From: Lachnospiraceae bacterium
GTDB taxonomy: Bacteria; Bacillota; Clostridia; Lachnospirales; Lachnospiraceae
Direction: 5' to 3'
NCBI GenBank assembly: GCA_017620375.1
Contig: JAFZQN010000098.1
Location: 1-36,312, forward strand
Length of the DNA: 36,312 bases
Positions 13,780-22,777 of the stretch are shown here, one piece after another (the first letter of the stretch is position 1; every line of letters starts with the position of its first letter). The notes below the pieces were generated by a model. The model worked only from the letters and a program-made list of their open reading frames with translations. It made no database searches and was not told the origin of the DNA. The position numbers were made by a program, and so were the translations under genes.

Positions 13780-15129
13780 ATGGAAAATATATTTTATGAA
13801 GGTATAAGGACAAAAAGACGGCGCAGGAAAAAAGGTCCCGTCATACTCCTTCTTCTTCTGGCCGCCGTACTCATAGGATTCGGCGGATATAAGATATCGC
13901 AAAAGCTTCTCACAGATGAAGAAGACGAAAAGGATCCCGGATCCGAAGTGCTGGTCGTAGACAATATGATCGAAGCCGCTTCATGGGATGCGGCAGATGC
14001 CAATTCTGACGGTTCAGACCCGGATAGCGGCGTATACAAGCTCTGGACAGAGCCAAAGCCGACAGAGGCAGTGGTAACACAAACTCCCGATTACGACGAA
14101 GAGGTCTGGATGGCTGATTTTGTTGATACCAGAGAAAGAGTTGACGCAAAGGGCATATATGTTTCCTCCGCATATATCAATAAAAAACTGAATGATGCTA
14201 TAGATCTGATAGATTCTACCGAACTTAATGCCATAGTCATAGATATCAAGAGTGACGGCGGCTACATAACCTACAGGATGGATCATCCGCTGGCAAAGGA
14301 GATCGGCGCATGCACATCCACTATAGGTGATATCAACGCTACCATAAAAAAGCTCAAGGACCACGGTATCTATACCATAGCCCGTATCGTTTCGTTAAAG
14401 GATCCCGTACTTGCGGAAAAAAGAAAGGATCTGGCTTTAAAAAATAAGGACGGTTCGATATTCCGTGATTCCTCGGGACTGGCATGGGTCAACCCCTACG
14501 AGGACGAGGTGTGGGAATATCTGCTCGAGATATGTAAGCAATGTGTAGCCGTAGGCTTTGATGAGGTCAACCTCGACTATATCCGTTTTGCTACAGATAA
14601 GGGTATGTCCAATGTTGATTTCGGACCCAAGGCCGAGGAAATGACACGTATCGAGGTCATCACCGAAGGTATTAAAAAGATCTGTGAGGTCATCAAACCC
14701 ATGGGAGCTTTTGTTTCCTGCGATGTATACGGTGCCATCATCTCAAGCTCCACCGATGCACGTATCGTAGGACAGAGCTATTTCAACATGGCTAAATATC
14801 TCGATTATATCTGCCCCATGGTATATCCTTCCCACTACGGTAACGGGTATTACGGGCTGGATTATCCCGACACACATCCTTATGAGCTGGTATACCATGC
14901 ACTCATGGATTCGCAAAAGGTACTCTACATGATCGACCCGGCCGAGAACAAGGCAATTGTACGGCCCTGGCTACAGGATTTCACCGCCACATGGGTATCG
15001 CATCATTTAAATTACGGAAAAGAAGAAGTACGTGCACAGATAAAAGGTGTATATGATGCCGGTTACTCCGAATGGCTTTTATGGAATGCCGGAGTATCTT
15101 ACACTGCAGACGCACTGGAAAAAGAATAA
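13780..15129 (+). CDS. membrane-anchored putative glycoside hydrolase (DUF4015 type)
   Basis: About 449 residues. A basic stretch (KRRRRKK) and a transmembrane helix near the N-terminus predict an inside-anchored, outside-facing protein. After an acidic linker of about 85 residues comes a barrel domain of the DUF4015/putative glycosyl hydrolase family: KGIYVSSAYI, NAIVIDIKSDGG, EVNLDYIRFATD (likely acidic active-site residues) and YICPMVYPSHYG. The substrate is unknown, perhaps a wall or exopolysaccharide. Start choice: an ATG at 13753 overlaps the -10 box and lies before the predicted transcript start, so it is rejected. ATG 13768 is only 1 base after GGAGG and ATG 13780 is 13 bases after it; either is possible. 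The stop is 1 base before rarA. Confidence 0.83.
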   Translation: MENIFYEGIRTKRRRRKKGPVILLLLLAAVLIGFGGYKISQKLLTDEEDEKDPGSEVLVVDNMIEAASWDAADANSDGSDPDSGVYKLWTEPKPTEAVVTQTPDYDEEVWMADFVDTRERVDAKGIYVSSAYINKKLNDAIDLIDSTELNAIVIDIKSDGGYITYRMDHPLAKEIGACTSTIGDINATIKKLKDHGIYTIARIVSLKDPVLAEKRKDLALKNKDGSIFRDSSGLAWVNPYEDEVWEYLLEICKQCVAVGFDEVNLDYIRFATDKGMSNVDFGPKAEEMTRIEVITEGIKKICEVIKPMGAFVSCDVYGAIISSSTDARIVGQSYFNMAKYLDYICPMVYPSHYGNGYYGLDYPDTHPYELVYHALMDSQKVLYMIDPAENKAIVRPWLQDFTATWVSHHLNYGKEEVRAQIKGVYDAGYSEWLLWNAGVSYTADALEKE

Positions 15130-15130
15130 T

Positions 15131-16456
15131 ATGGATCTTTTTACATTCATGGAAAAAAAGAACAGGGACAGCGAATCACCTCTCGCATCAAGGATGAGAC
15201 CTTCATCCTTGGATGAGGTAGTCGGACAGGAGCACATAATCGGTAAAGATAAACTCCTCTACCGTGCCATAAAGGCCGACCGCATCAGTTCCGTTATATT
15301 TTACGGACCGCCCGGTACAGGAAAAACTACCCTGGCCAAGGTTATAGCTGCCACCACCAAATCTGAATTCAAACAGATAAATGCCACTTCCGCCGGCAAA
15401 AAAGACATGGAAGAAGTGGTTGAAGAAGCAAAGAAGAATTTCGGAGGTTACGGCAAACGTACCATCCTCTTTATAGATGAGATACACCGTTTTAATAAAG
15501 GCCAGCAGGATTATCTTCTGCCCTTTGTAGAGGACGGTACCATAATCCTTATAGGTGCCACCACCGAAAATCCTTACTTTGAGGTAAACGGAGCTTTGCT
15601 TTCGCGTTCACACATATTTGAACTTAAGCCATTAAGCAACGATAATATCAAACATCTTCTTTTACGTGCGGTAAACGATCCCGAAAAGGGTATGGGCTCA
15701 TTTAAAGCCGTGATAGACGATGACGCTCTCGAGTTTTTGAGTGAGATGTCAAACGGCGATGCACGTACCGCACTTAATGCATTGGAGCTCGGCGTGCTTA
15801 CCACCGAAAGGAAAGACGACGGCTATATACATATCGATCTCGATACCGCTGAGGAATGCATACAGAAACGAGTTCTTAAGTATGATAAGGACGGCGATAA
15901 TCATTATGATACGATCTCGGCATTTATCAAGAGTATGCGAGGCTCCGATCCGGATGCAGCGATATATTATCTTGCACGCATGCTTGCCGCAGGTGAGGAT
16001 ATAAAGTTCATAGCCAGACGAATCGTTATCTGTGCTTCGGAGGATGTATCAAACGCCGATCCCATGGCCCTGGTGGTAGCCAATGCCGCCGCTGAATCGG
16101 TAGAGAGGATCGGTATGCCGGAATCACGGATAATACTTGCACAGGCAGCAGCTTATGTGGCATGTGCTCCAAAAAGCAACTCCAGCATATGTGCAGTGGA
16201 TGAATGCATGGAACTGGTACAAAAGGAGCATATAAATACCATTCCTCCCCATCTGCAGGACGCCCATTATAAGGGCTCATCCAAACTCGGACACGGACTC
16301 GGATATAAATATGCCCATGCGTTTAAAAACCATTACGTAAAACAGCAATATCTGCCGGATGAACTTGTAGGAAGAACCTTCTACCACCTCTCCGACATGG
16401 GATACGAAAAACAGTTAAAGGAATACTTGGAAAAGATCAAAAAAGAAAGTGAGTAA
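15131..16456 (+). CDS. rarA: replication-associated recombination ATPase RarA (MgsA)
   Basis: 441 residues of the AAA+ clamp-loader-like RarA/WRNIP1 family, which acts at stalled replication forks. Walker A GPPGTGKTTLAKVIA, Walker B ILFIDEIHRFNKGQQD, sensor 1 IGATTENPYFEVNGALLSR, and the tetramerisation region (MRGSDPDAAIYYLARML, PKSNSS) are visible, ending with the usual LPDELVGRTFYHLSDMGYEK tail in shortened form. ATG 15131 begins 1 base after the upstream stop; an in-frame ATG inside the preceding gene (15047) is not conserved in the family. It probably shares the transcript of the glycosidase gene. Confidence 0.95.
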   Translation: MDLFTFMEKKNRDSESPLASRMRPSSLDEVVGQEHIIGKDKLLYRAIKADRISSVIFYGPPGTGKTTLAKVIAATTKSEFKQINATSAGKKDMEEVVEEAKKNFGGYGKRTILFIDEIHRFNKGQQDYLLPFVEDGTIILIGATTENPYFEVNGALLSRSHIFELKPLSNDNIKHLLLRAVNDPEKGMGSFKAVIDDDALEFLSEMSNGDARTALNALELGVLTTERKDDGYIHIDLDTAEECIQKRVLKYDKDGDNHYDTISAFIKSMRGSDPDAAIYYLARMLAAGEDIKFIARRIVICASEDVSNADPMALVVANAAAESVERIGMPESRIILAQAAAYVACAPKSNSSICAVDECMELVQKEHINTIPPHLQDAHYKGSSKLGHGLGYKYAHAFKNHYVKQQYLPDELVGRTFYHLSDMGYEKQLKEYLEKIKKESE

Positions 16457-16462
16457 ATTATT

Positions 16463-16717
16463 ATGTCAGATACAAATACCAAAAACAAACAGGAGCCTAC
16501 TAAAACACAGGAGAACAAATCCTCAGGCAGATCGGTTTTCTTAAGGATATTTGCGATATTCGGCATAGTACTTATCGCAGGTCTTTATATCCTCTCCCTT
16601 ATCGCTTCTTTAAGCGACTGGGAAAACTCCTTCGGTATCTTCGTCGGAGCTCTGGCAGCTACAGTCTTTGTTCCGATAATGATACACCTTATAAAGATAT
16701 TCATGCCAAAGGAATGA
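16463..16717 (+). CDS. small membrane protein, unknown function
   Basis: 84 residues: a polar, Lys/Gln/Thr-rich N-terminus (about 25 residues), two predicted transmembrane helices (about 27-48 and 58-78, the second with FVGALAATVFVPIMIHLIKIF), and a short basic tail. No family was recognised. It starts 6 bases after rarA, so it is probably cotranscribed, and it is followed by a terminator. Coding status rests on the clean hydrophobic pattern and position. Confidence 0.7.
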   Translation: MSDTNTKNKQEPTKTQENKSSGRSVFLRIFAIFGIVLIAGLYILSLIASLSDWENSFGIFVGALAATVFVPIMIHLIKIFMPKE

Positions 16718-16730
16718 TAAAAGCAATACG

Positions 16731-16764
16731 AAAGCCCCGTTACATAACGTAACGGGGCTTTTAT
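16731..16764. terminator. terminator between small membrane gene and PBP1A
   Basis: A 13-bp perfect stem AAAGCCCCGTTAC/GTAACGGGGCTTT with a 5-base loop, followed by TTTATT on the plus strand. It can serve both convergent units. Confidence 0.9.
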
Positions 16765-16774
16765 TCATTAGGGA

Positions 16775-19501
16775 TCAATCCTCGTAAACATCATCCTCGG
16801 CTCCGATCTGATGTCCTTCACCGAAGAGATTATCATCATCTCCTACATCATCATCTGTCGCTCCGGGCTTGGTATGTTTATCACAGATATGCTCGGGATT
16901 ATAAATGTAAGGAGTATCCCATGTACTGTATCCGTGAGAATACTTGCTTCCCTCGGGATACTTTGACGGATCCTCATTCTTGATCAGCAGAACTGCCGTA
17001 ACCTTACTCTTCTCGGGACAGTAAGGACCTGCAGGAAGTTTTGACTTCTTACATATGGTAACCCTTGCATGGCAGGTACATTTTCTGGTAGGAACGGTAC
17101 CCTTTGCAAAGAACTCCTTCTTGATACAGGAACCGCCTTCCGCTTCATCACACAGACCGAATACTGCGAGATTTCCGCACTTGGTACATATCGTAGCCTC
17201 TACGATCGAGTCGGGCTTTTCCCATTCCTTATACTCCAGCTGCTTTGAAGAATGGATATCTTCCATTATATTTCTCCACAGATCCTGCTGGTAGGATTTA
17301 TTTTTCTGATTGAACTGATGGTCAAATCCTGTCCATACCGCACAAGTATAGTAGGGAGTATATCCGACGAACCAAAGGTCACTGTTCTTGCTGGCGGTAC
17401 CGGTCTTTCCTGCTACAGGCATCTTGTAATTACGGAATGCAAGTCTTGTACCTGTACCTTCGGTAGTTGTATCATGCATTGCATCGGTAAGGAGCCATGC
17501 CGTAGAGGTCTTCATAACCTGATTGGGTTCCGTCTTATTGCTTAAGATAACATTACCTTCACGGTCCACAACCTTTGTATAGAATATAGGCTTATTGTAA
17601 AGACCGCCGTTTGCTATAGCCGCATAAGCAGCTGTGATCTCGGTATTGGTAACACCGTCTGTAAGACCGCCGAGCGCTATGGCAAGGTTTACATCCGAAT
17701 AGGTCTTTCCTTCACGAGTTTCGTATTTTACCAGAGTTGAAAAGCCTAATTTTTCAAGATATTCAAATCCTAAAGGTGCTCCGATCTGTTCCAGTGTCTT
17801 AACCGCTACGATATTCAGTGACTTGGAGATACCTGTTCTTATGGACTGCAGTCCTCTAAAGCCTGTATTGTACCAGTTGATGACTTCTTTTCCGCCGTTC
17901 GGATAATAATAAGGTGAGTCGTCCTGTACTGAAGCAAGTGTAAGTCCGCCGGCATCAAGCGCAGGAAGGAAGGATGCAAGTACCTTGAAAGTCGAACCAA
18001 CCGCACGGGTCGTTCCGTATGCACGGTTAAGTGTCAGGCTGCCCTGCTTTTCTCCTCTTCCGCCGTATATACCTACCACCTTACCTGTGGACTGCTCGAT
18101 AATGGTCATCGCTGACTGCGGCTGAGGTGTCTTTACATAGTTGACTGCCAGTATCTTGTCTCCGGCCTCTTCATCCACCATTGCATCTTCAAATTCAGCC
18201 ACCTTAAGATCCATATCATCGGGATCGAGGAACAGCTCGTCAATACCCTTCTTTACGCCGTTCTCGTGATAATACAGGCCGTTTTTATCTTCGAAATCCT
18301 TGAAATAATCCAAAAGATGATGCATCTGATAATGCGTAAGCGTACCATCCGCATGCTGTACCGAAAGAGCATATGTAAGCTCATAGCATGAACCGGCTCC
18401 GGATTCAAATCCGAACTTAGGGAAGTTAGTTTCATCCTGATAATACCTGTCCATGATATCCTGGATCTCACGGTCCTGTGTGGTATATATGGTTATACCG
18501 CCGTAAAATACCAGTTCTTTAGCTTCCTCATAGGTATATCCGAGTTTATTCTGAAGGTCTTTGTATAACTCGGTAAGCATGGCATCGGTGAAATACGAGT
18601 ACTGTCCGATCTCAACCTTCTCATTGTTGTTGCTGTTTTCTGCTATACGTGTATAAACATCGTCGGACATGGCCTCTTTGTACTCTTCCTCTGTGATGAA
18701 GCCGTATTCCAACATGTTATTTAAAGTACTCTCACGTCTTTTTGCATTTTCTTCAGGATGTGTGATGGGATTCATCCTGGTCGGTGAAAGGGGTATGGCC
18801 GCAAGTACGGCTGCCTCAGAAACAGTCAGCTCCGATACCGATTTTCCGAAATATCCGAGTGATGCGGTCTCAACACCGTATGTTCTGTTACCGAGGTTTA
18901 CCATGTTAAGGTAGTAAGCAAATATCTCGTCCTTTGTACTTACATGCTCAAGGTTGATAGCAAGATACTGTTCCTGGATCTTTCTTTGTACCTTATCGAT
19001 AAAGAAGGTCTCACCGCCGCCGCCGAATACCTGGTTCTTTATCAGCTGCTGTGTAAATGTCGAACCACCGGGGTTTGCACCTTCTCTGAAAAGCGAGAAT
19101 CCCGAACGGAAAATAGTCCTGATATCGATACCGTTATGCTCATAAAAACGGTGATCCTCGGCTGCCATAAATGCATATTTTACACTGTCAGGCACCTGCT
19201 CCATGGTAATCTCTATTCTGTTTGCCGAAGGTCCCGCAAAGTTCTGGGCTATGGTCCCGTCCGAATAAAGGGAGTGAGAAGTATAACCCTTAACCTCCAA
19301 CACGGCCAGTTCGATAGGTGTTGTGGTATCAAGTATCCCCTTGAAGGCTCCAAAGCCTGCTACAGTACCCAGTATGGCCGCTATGACCACAGCTATGACA
19401 GCTACACGGAATACATTTACCATGACCTTGCTGTACATTCGCCTGGATACCGATTTTAATTCTTTTCTTTTCTGACCTAAACCGTCCCTGCTGTAATCCA
19501 T
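16775..19501 (-). CDS. class A penicillin-binding protein (PBP1A type)
   Basis: 908 residues. A cytoplasmic basic tail and one transmembrane helix (about 30-52) lead to a GT51 glycosyltransferase domain (EDHRFYEHNG with catalytic Glu115, and GGSTFTQQLIKN). The transpeptidase domain follows: STFK with the active serine near residue 503, SLN, and KTGTASKNSDLWFVGYTP. It polymerises and crosslinks peptidoglycan outside the membrane. The last about 130 residues are unusual: some eleven cysteines (CTKCGNLAVFGLC onward) and then a strongly acidic end (DDDVGDDDN, EDDVYED). The start at 19501 follows GGAGATTTAAG; an upstream in-frame alternative lies inside the yigZ end. The gap to yigZ is one base. 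Confidence 0.95.
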   Translation of the reverse strand: MDYSRDGLGQKRKELKSVSRRMYSKVMVNVFRVAVIAVVIAAILGTVAGFGAFKGILDTTTPIELAVLEVKGYTSHSLYSDGTIAQNFAGPSANRIEITMEQVPDSVKYAFMAAEDHRFYEHNGIDIRTIFRSGFSLFREGANPGGSTFTQQLIKNQVFGGGGETFFIDKVQRKIQEQYLAINLEHVSTKDEIFAYYLNMVNLGNRTYGVETASLGYFGKSVSELTVSEAAVLAAIPLSPTRMNPITHPEENAKRRESTLNNMLEYGFITEEEYKEAMSDDVYTRIAENSNNNEKVEIGQYSYFTDAMLTELYKDLQNKLGYTYEEAKELVFYGGITIYTTQDREIQDIMDRYYQDETNFPKFGFESGAGSCYELTYALSVQHADGTLTHYQMHHLLDYFKDFEDKNGLYYHENGVKKGIDELFLDPDDMDLKVAEFEDAMVDEEAGDKILAVNYVKTPQPQSAMTIIEQSTGKVVGIYGGRGEKQGSLTLNRAYGTTRAVGSTFKVLASFLPALDAGGLTLASVQDDSPYYYPNGGKEVINWYNTGFRGLQSIRTGISKSLNIVAVKTLEQIGAPLGFEYLEKLGFSTLVKYETREGKTYSDVNLAIALGGLTDGVTNTEITAAYAAIANGGLYNKPIFYTKVVDREGNVILSNKTEPNQVMKTSTAWLLTDAMHDTTTEGTGTRLAFRNYKMPVAGKTGTASKNSDLWFVGYTPYYTCAVWTGFDHQFNQKNKSYQQDLWRNIMEDIHSSKQLEYKEWEKPDSIVEATICTKCGNLAVFGLCDEAEGGSCIKKEFFAKGTVPTRKCTCHARVTICKKSKLPAGPYCPEKSKVTAVLLIKNEDPSKYPEGSKYSHGYSTWDTPYIYNPEHICDKHTKPGATDDDVGDDDNLFGEGHQIGAEDDVYED

Positions 19502-19502
19502 C

Positions 19503-20165
19503 TTAAATCTCCACTTGATAGTAACTGTTTTCAACCAGTTCCGTTTTACATTTTCCTGCGGTTATCTCCGCCATTTTTGCACGTAACCTTCCGAATGCCA
19601 CATCATCGCACAGACAGGTTACTTCCACGTTTTCTGTAAAAACCGTGTCTTTTATTATAATATTATCTTCTGCGGCTATATAGCTTAATTTACCGTAGCT
19701 TGTATAGTCGGTACTTACCATTACTTTATTGAGCAACCTCATGCATACCTTTTCGGCCCCTTCCACTGCTTTAGTCGCGGCCTGCGAATACGCACGGACC
19801 AGGCCTCCGGTACCCAAAAGTACACCGCCGAAATAACGCGTGACGACGACAGCAGTGTTTTTCATACCTGCTCCCCTTATAACATCCAGCATCGGACTGC
19901 CGGCTGTCTTACTGGGTTCCCCGTCATCGCTGCATTTTTCAATATCTTTAAATATCTTTTTTTCTCCCGAAGCATCGGTACTTTCTTCAACCACTATGTA
20001 TGCGGAGCAGTTATGTCTTGCATCCCAGTACTTCTTTTTCATCTCCGCGATAAACGAAAGCGCTTCCTCTTCATTTTCCACATGCCGGATCGTAGCTATA
20101 AAGCGGGATTTCTTCTCCGTGATCTCATCAACATATTCATTTTTTACTGTAATATATTCACTCAT
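19503..20165 (-). CDS. yigZ: YigZ/IMPACT family protein
   Basis: 220 residues. The N-terminal UPF0029/IMPACT domain is clear: KKSRFIATI, DARHNCSAYIV, CSDDGEPSKTAGSPML and VVVTRYFGGVLLGTGGLVRAYSQAA. The C-terminal ferredoxin-like DUF1949 region follows. The cellular role is uncertain; the family has been linked to translation stress in eukaryotes. ATG 20165 (MSEYITVKNEY) is preferred over the start nine codons upstream because it matches the family N-terminus. Its stop is one base before the PBP1A start, so the two are probably cotranscribed. Confidence 0.92.
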   Translation of the reverse strand: MSEYITVKNEYVDEITEKKSRFIATIRHVENEEEALSFIAEMKKKYWDARHNCSAYIVVEESTDASGEKKIFKDIEKCSDDGEPSKTAGSPMLDVIRGAGMKNTAVVVTRYFGGVLLGTGGLVRAYSQAATKAVEGAEKVCMRLLNKVMVSTDYTSYGKLSYIAAEDNIIIKDTVFTENVEVTCLCDDVAFGRLRAKMAEITAGKCKTELVENSYYQVEI

Positions 20166-20186
20166 TAAAACCCCAAATTTATCCGG

Positions 20187-20215
20187 TTGCAAAATTTATA
20201 AAAAGATTATATACT
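20187..20215 (+). promoter_or_regulatory. promoter of the SEC-C gene
   Basis: TTGCAA (20187-20192) and TATACT (20210-20215), 17-base spacing. Minus-strand TATAAT-like boxes for yigZ overlap the same AT-rich segment. Confidence 0.55.
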
Positions 20216-20252
20216 ATACAATATTAAAACAAAGAAAAAGGAGTACCCTTAT

Positions 20253-20756
20253 ATGAGTTTATTAACTGACTGGCGTAAAGAAGCCTACGAAAAAGAAAGA
20301 ACCGACTATGATGCAAACCTTTTCTGGAAAAACTATTTTGAGATAGAAAAGGGCATCTATTCACAGATCCTTTCTCAGAACGGAACCCCCGTTACCGGTA
20401 CCGTTAAAGGTCTTGCCGAAAAATTTGGCACCGACATATCCATCATGACAGGTTTTCTGGATGGTATCAACGACAGTTTAAAGACGCCGAACCCCATCGA
20501 GGAAATGACCGAGGATACCGAGGTAAGCCTCGATTACGACCCTGAAAAGCTCTACTACAACATGGTAGCTGCAAAGGCTGACTGGCTGTACGGTCTTTCC
20601 GAATGGAACCCTATCCTTACAGAAGAACGCCGTAAGGAGCTTTACAAAGAGCAAAAGGCTTCCGGTACCGTACGTGTTGAGAAAAAGCCCGGTCGTAACG
20701 ATCCCTGTCCCTGCGGATCAGGTAAAAAGTATAAATTCTGCTGTGGCAGAAACTGA
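20253..20756 (+). CDS. SEC-C zinc-binding motif protein
   Basis: 167 residues, mostly helical, ending in a SEC-C motif ([20 protein letters not shown]) that binds zinc in SecA and in many stand-alone proteins. The N-terminal 140 residues ([29 protein letters not shown]) match the family of small Firmicute SEC-C proteins without a known role. ATG 20253 follows AAAGGAG. It is a single-gene unit closed by a terminator. Confidence 0.88.
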   Translation: MSLLTDWRKEAYEKERTDYDANLFWKNYFEIEKGIYSQILSQNGTPVTGTVKGLAEKFGTDISIMTGFLDGINDSLKTPNPIEEMTEDTEVSLDYDPEKLYYNMVAAKADWLYGLSEWNPILTEERRKELYKEQKASGTVRVEKKPGRNDPCPCGSGKKYKFCCGRN

Positions 20757-20764
20757 TAACTACG

Positions 20765-20797
20765 TACCCTGCGATATGCAAGTCGCAGGGTATTTTT
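20765..20797 (+). terminator. terminator of the SEC-C gene
   Basis: A perfect 10-bp stem TACCCTGCGA/TCGCAGGGTA with an 8-base loop and TTTTT. Confidence 0.93.
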
Positions 20798-20852
20798 ATC
20801 TGCTCTTACCTGTTTTACAACTCACACTCTATCTTAAAGCAGTTTCCTTTTC

Positions 20853-22091
20853 TTACAGCTCATATCCTGCTGCGATCAGCATCTTTCTTGCACTTTCCAC
20901 GGAATCAATACCCATGGAATTCTTAATGGGTGCAAACTCTTTTTCTCTGACTACTTCAAAAGGCAGACAGCTTCCCATCATTCTTACGAAATCAAGTGAA
21001 AGTGTCTCAAGCTTATAAGCGTTGGGCTCGTCGGGATTAACCGTGATATAACCTGTAGGCGAATCCTTGGATTCTGCTAAATAAGGTACCTTCTTCTTAA
21101 CTACATGTACAGGCATCTCATTTTTAACTATGCTGTCCATTTCCTTAACGCGGAAAAGGTAATTAAGGATAACACCGTAATCATATGCGGGTTCTCCGTC
21201 GGCGTCTTTAGCCTGCATAAGCTTATCCGTCATCTCATAATACTCCACAACGGAAGGCTGTCCGTCCTCTAAGCAGATAGAACCTACTTTTTCACCGGGA
21301 TCGGCCTTCTTTACCACCTTAGCACCTGTAGCACATCCGCTCTCGATGGTAGCGCCTACAAATACAGGATCCGCTATCCTCTGGAGTACATTATCTATAG
21401 CAAATACATTGATATATTCTATGCCTTTTTCCTTACAAAGCTTATCAAGTCCTGCATTAACCATGGATGAATAGAAGCCGCCGTTTCCGTTGGGGGACAT
21501 CGCAAATTCATCCGGCTTTGCAAACATTATCTTCCCGTTATAATCCACGCAGGGTGACATATCCTGTACGAAGAACTTTATATATGCGGGATTGTATCCG
21601 AAACACTTATGCTCTACAAGGAATTCCTTTATCTCTCTGTCATTCATGATATTGGTCATGATAAACAGCGGTATCCATGCACCGGTCTTGTTTACCACAT
21701 CCATCATGTTTTCAAACATTCTCTGGAAAATGTATACCGGCTTTGTCATGCCTATGTCATACATACCTTTGGCATGATTGCTTCCGAGTCTGGTACCCAT
21801 ACCTCCCGCAAGTACCAAAGCTCCGACCTTGCCAGCCTTTATGGCTTCTACGCCTATACGCTCATACTCATCCTTTTTAAGAGCTATCTCGGCAAGCTTC
21901 ATGGTCCTGATGGGCTCTATGAATCCGCGTTCCTTTTCTCCTTCTTTTAAGGCCTTAAGGAAAGTAAAATCAAGGAAATCACACTGTCTTAATATCCTTG
22001 CCTTATCTTTATCATTCATGGAGCTTACTTTTTCCAGTACCTCCTCCTGGCCATATGTAAGCATTATTTCTCTGAATCTGCTCTCTTCCAT
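20853..22091 (-). CDS. UDPGP-family UTP:sugar-phosphate uridylyltransferase
   Basis: 412 residues of the eukaryotic-like UDPGP family (UDP-GlcNAc or UDP-glucose pyrophosphorylase, AGX-like), not the bacterial GalU/GlmU type. The nucleotide-binding signature VLAGGMGTRLG is near residue 95, followed by KGMYDIGM, PLFIMTNIMND, PNGNGGFYSSM and VFAIDNVLQRIADP. It makes a UDP-sugar from UTP and a sugar 1-phosphate; UDP-GlcNAc is the likeliest product, but the sugar cannot be fixed here. It lies 20 bases after the amidase-like gene on one transcript. Confidence 0.9.
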   Translation of the reverse strand: MEESRFREIMLTYGQEEVLEKVSSMNDKDKARILRQCDFLDFTFLKALKEGEKERGFIEPIRTMKLAEIALKKDEYERIGVEAIKAGKVGALVLAGGMGTRLGSNHAKGMYDIGMTKPVYIFQRMFENMMDVVNKTGAWIPLFIMTNIMNDREIKEFLVEHKCFGYNPAYIKFFVQDMSPCVDYNGKIMFAKPDEFAMSPNGNGGFYSSMVNAGLDKLCKEKGIEYINVFAIDNVLQRIADPVFVGATIESGCATGAKVVKKADPGEKVGSICLEDGQPSVVEYYEMTDKLMQAKDADGEPAYDYGVILNYLFRVKEMDSIVKNEMPVHVVKKKVPYLAESKDSPTGYITVNPDEPNAYKLETLSLDFVRMMGSCLPFEVVREKEFAPIKNSMGIDSVESARKMLIAAGYEL

Positions 22092-22111
22092 CTCATCCTC
22101 CGGATCACTTT

Positions 22112-22651
22112 CTATTTTCTTATGACATTTTCCTCGCCTATGGAATACTCATCACATAGTTCTTCAATCAGTTCATCGAGCGTCTTTTTTTCGCTTTCAG
22201 TCAAACTTCCGTTCTCATCCGGGCTGTAGACCACCACTATCCTGTCGTCCTCTCCGGGTGCTTTTTCCTCAAGCGGTATCATCTGTATACATACTCCGTC
22301 GGTACCTATCGCATAATGCGCTCCCGATTCGATCACATTGCTTCCCTTACACAGCGGGTTAAGCAGATCGGCTCTTTCATAATGGTTCCTAAGTTCCAAA
22401 GCCGTAAGACCTTTGTATGTACTTTCCTTCACTATAATGATACCTGTCAACGGAGATTTCTCTCCTGTACGGGTAACACCGTTTATGCTTAAGAACAAGC
22501 TTTCATCCTTAACGCTTATTCCGGCAGATTTTTTTAATTCTCCGATAAGAAAGATTATGATGAACGTAAGGCAGGCCAACACCAGAAAGGTGGCGATAAT
22601 GACTGCCAGCCGTTTTTTCATCCTCCTTCTTCTCCACTCTTTTTTAGTCAT
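22112..22651 (-). CDS. membrane-anchored degenerate amidase (PGRP-like) protein
   Basis: 179 residues: a basic N-terminus (KKEWRRRRMKKR), one transmembrane helix (about 15-38) and an extracellular domain. Segments align by eye with N-acetylmuramoyl-L-alanine amidase type 2: GIIIVKEST in place of the usual IIIHxT strand, SGAHYAIGTDGVCIQMIP in place of the HYxIDxxGxIYQxIP strand, and an ending ENVIRK just where the third zinc site would begin. Only one of the expected zinc histidines remains and the WHAG motif is absent, so it is probably not an active amidase. It may bind wall fragments. Starts at 22651 and 22657 are both possible. Confidence 0.65.
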   Translation of the reverse strand: MTKKEWRRRRMKKRLAVIIATFLVLACLTFIIIFLIGELKKSAGISVKDESLFLSINGVTRTGEKSPLTGIIIVKESTYKGLTALELRNHYERADLLNPLCKGSNVIESGAHYAIGTDGVCIQMIPLEEKAPGEDDRIVVVYSPDENGSLTESEKKTLDELIEELCDEYSIGEENVIRK

Positions 22652-22700
22652 ACTCATCACTCTTAATATTATATGATTTATGGCATTCCAAACCTAGTAT

Positions 22701-22729
22701 ATAATACCTCATTTGCTCTGATTTGTCAA
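22701..22729 (-). promoter_or_regulatory. promoter of the amidase-like/UDPGP operon
   Basis: Minus-strand TTGACA (22724-22729) and TATTAT (22701-22706) with 17-base spacing: the strongest consensus match on that strand. Confidence 0.78.
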
Positions 22730-22741
22730 ATTTAGAGACTA

Positions 22742-22769
22742 AAAAAGGGCTCATAATTGAGCCCTTTTT
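22742..22769. terminator. bidirectional terminator downstream of DUF6106 gene
   Basis: A perfect 12-bp stem AAAAAGGGCTCA/TGAGCCCTTTTT with a 4-base loop. It ends the DUF6106 transcript before the next minus-strand promoter. Confidence 0.92.
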
Positions 22770-22777
22770 AAAACATA

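Noticed and set aside
15047-15130. Upstream extension of RarA
   Set aside because: It would overlap the end of the glycosidase gene by 83 bases; the family N-terminus begins at 15131.
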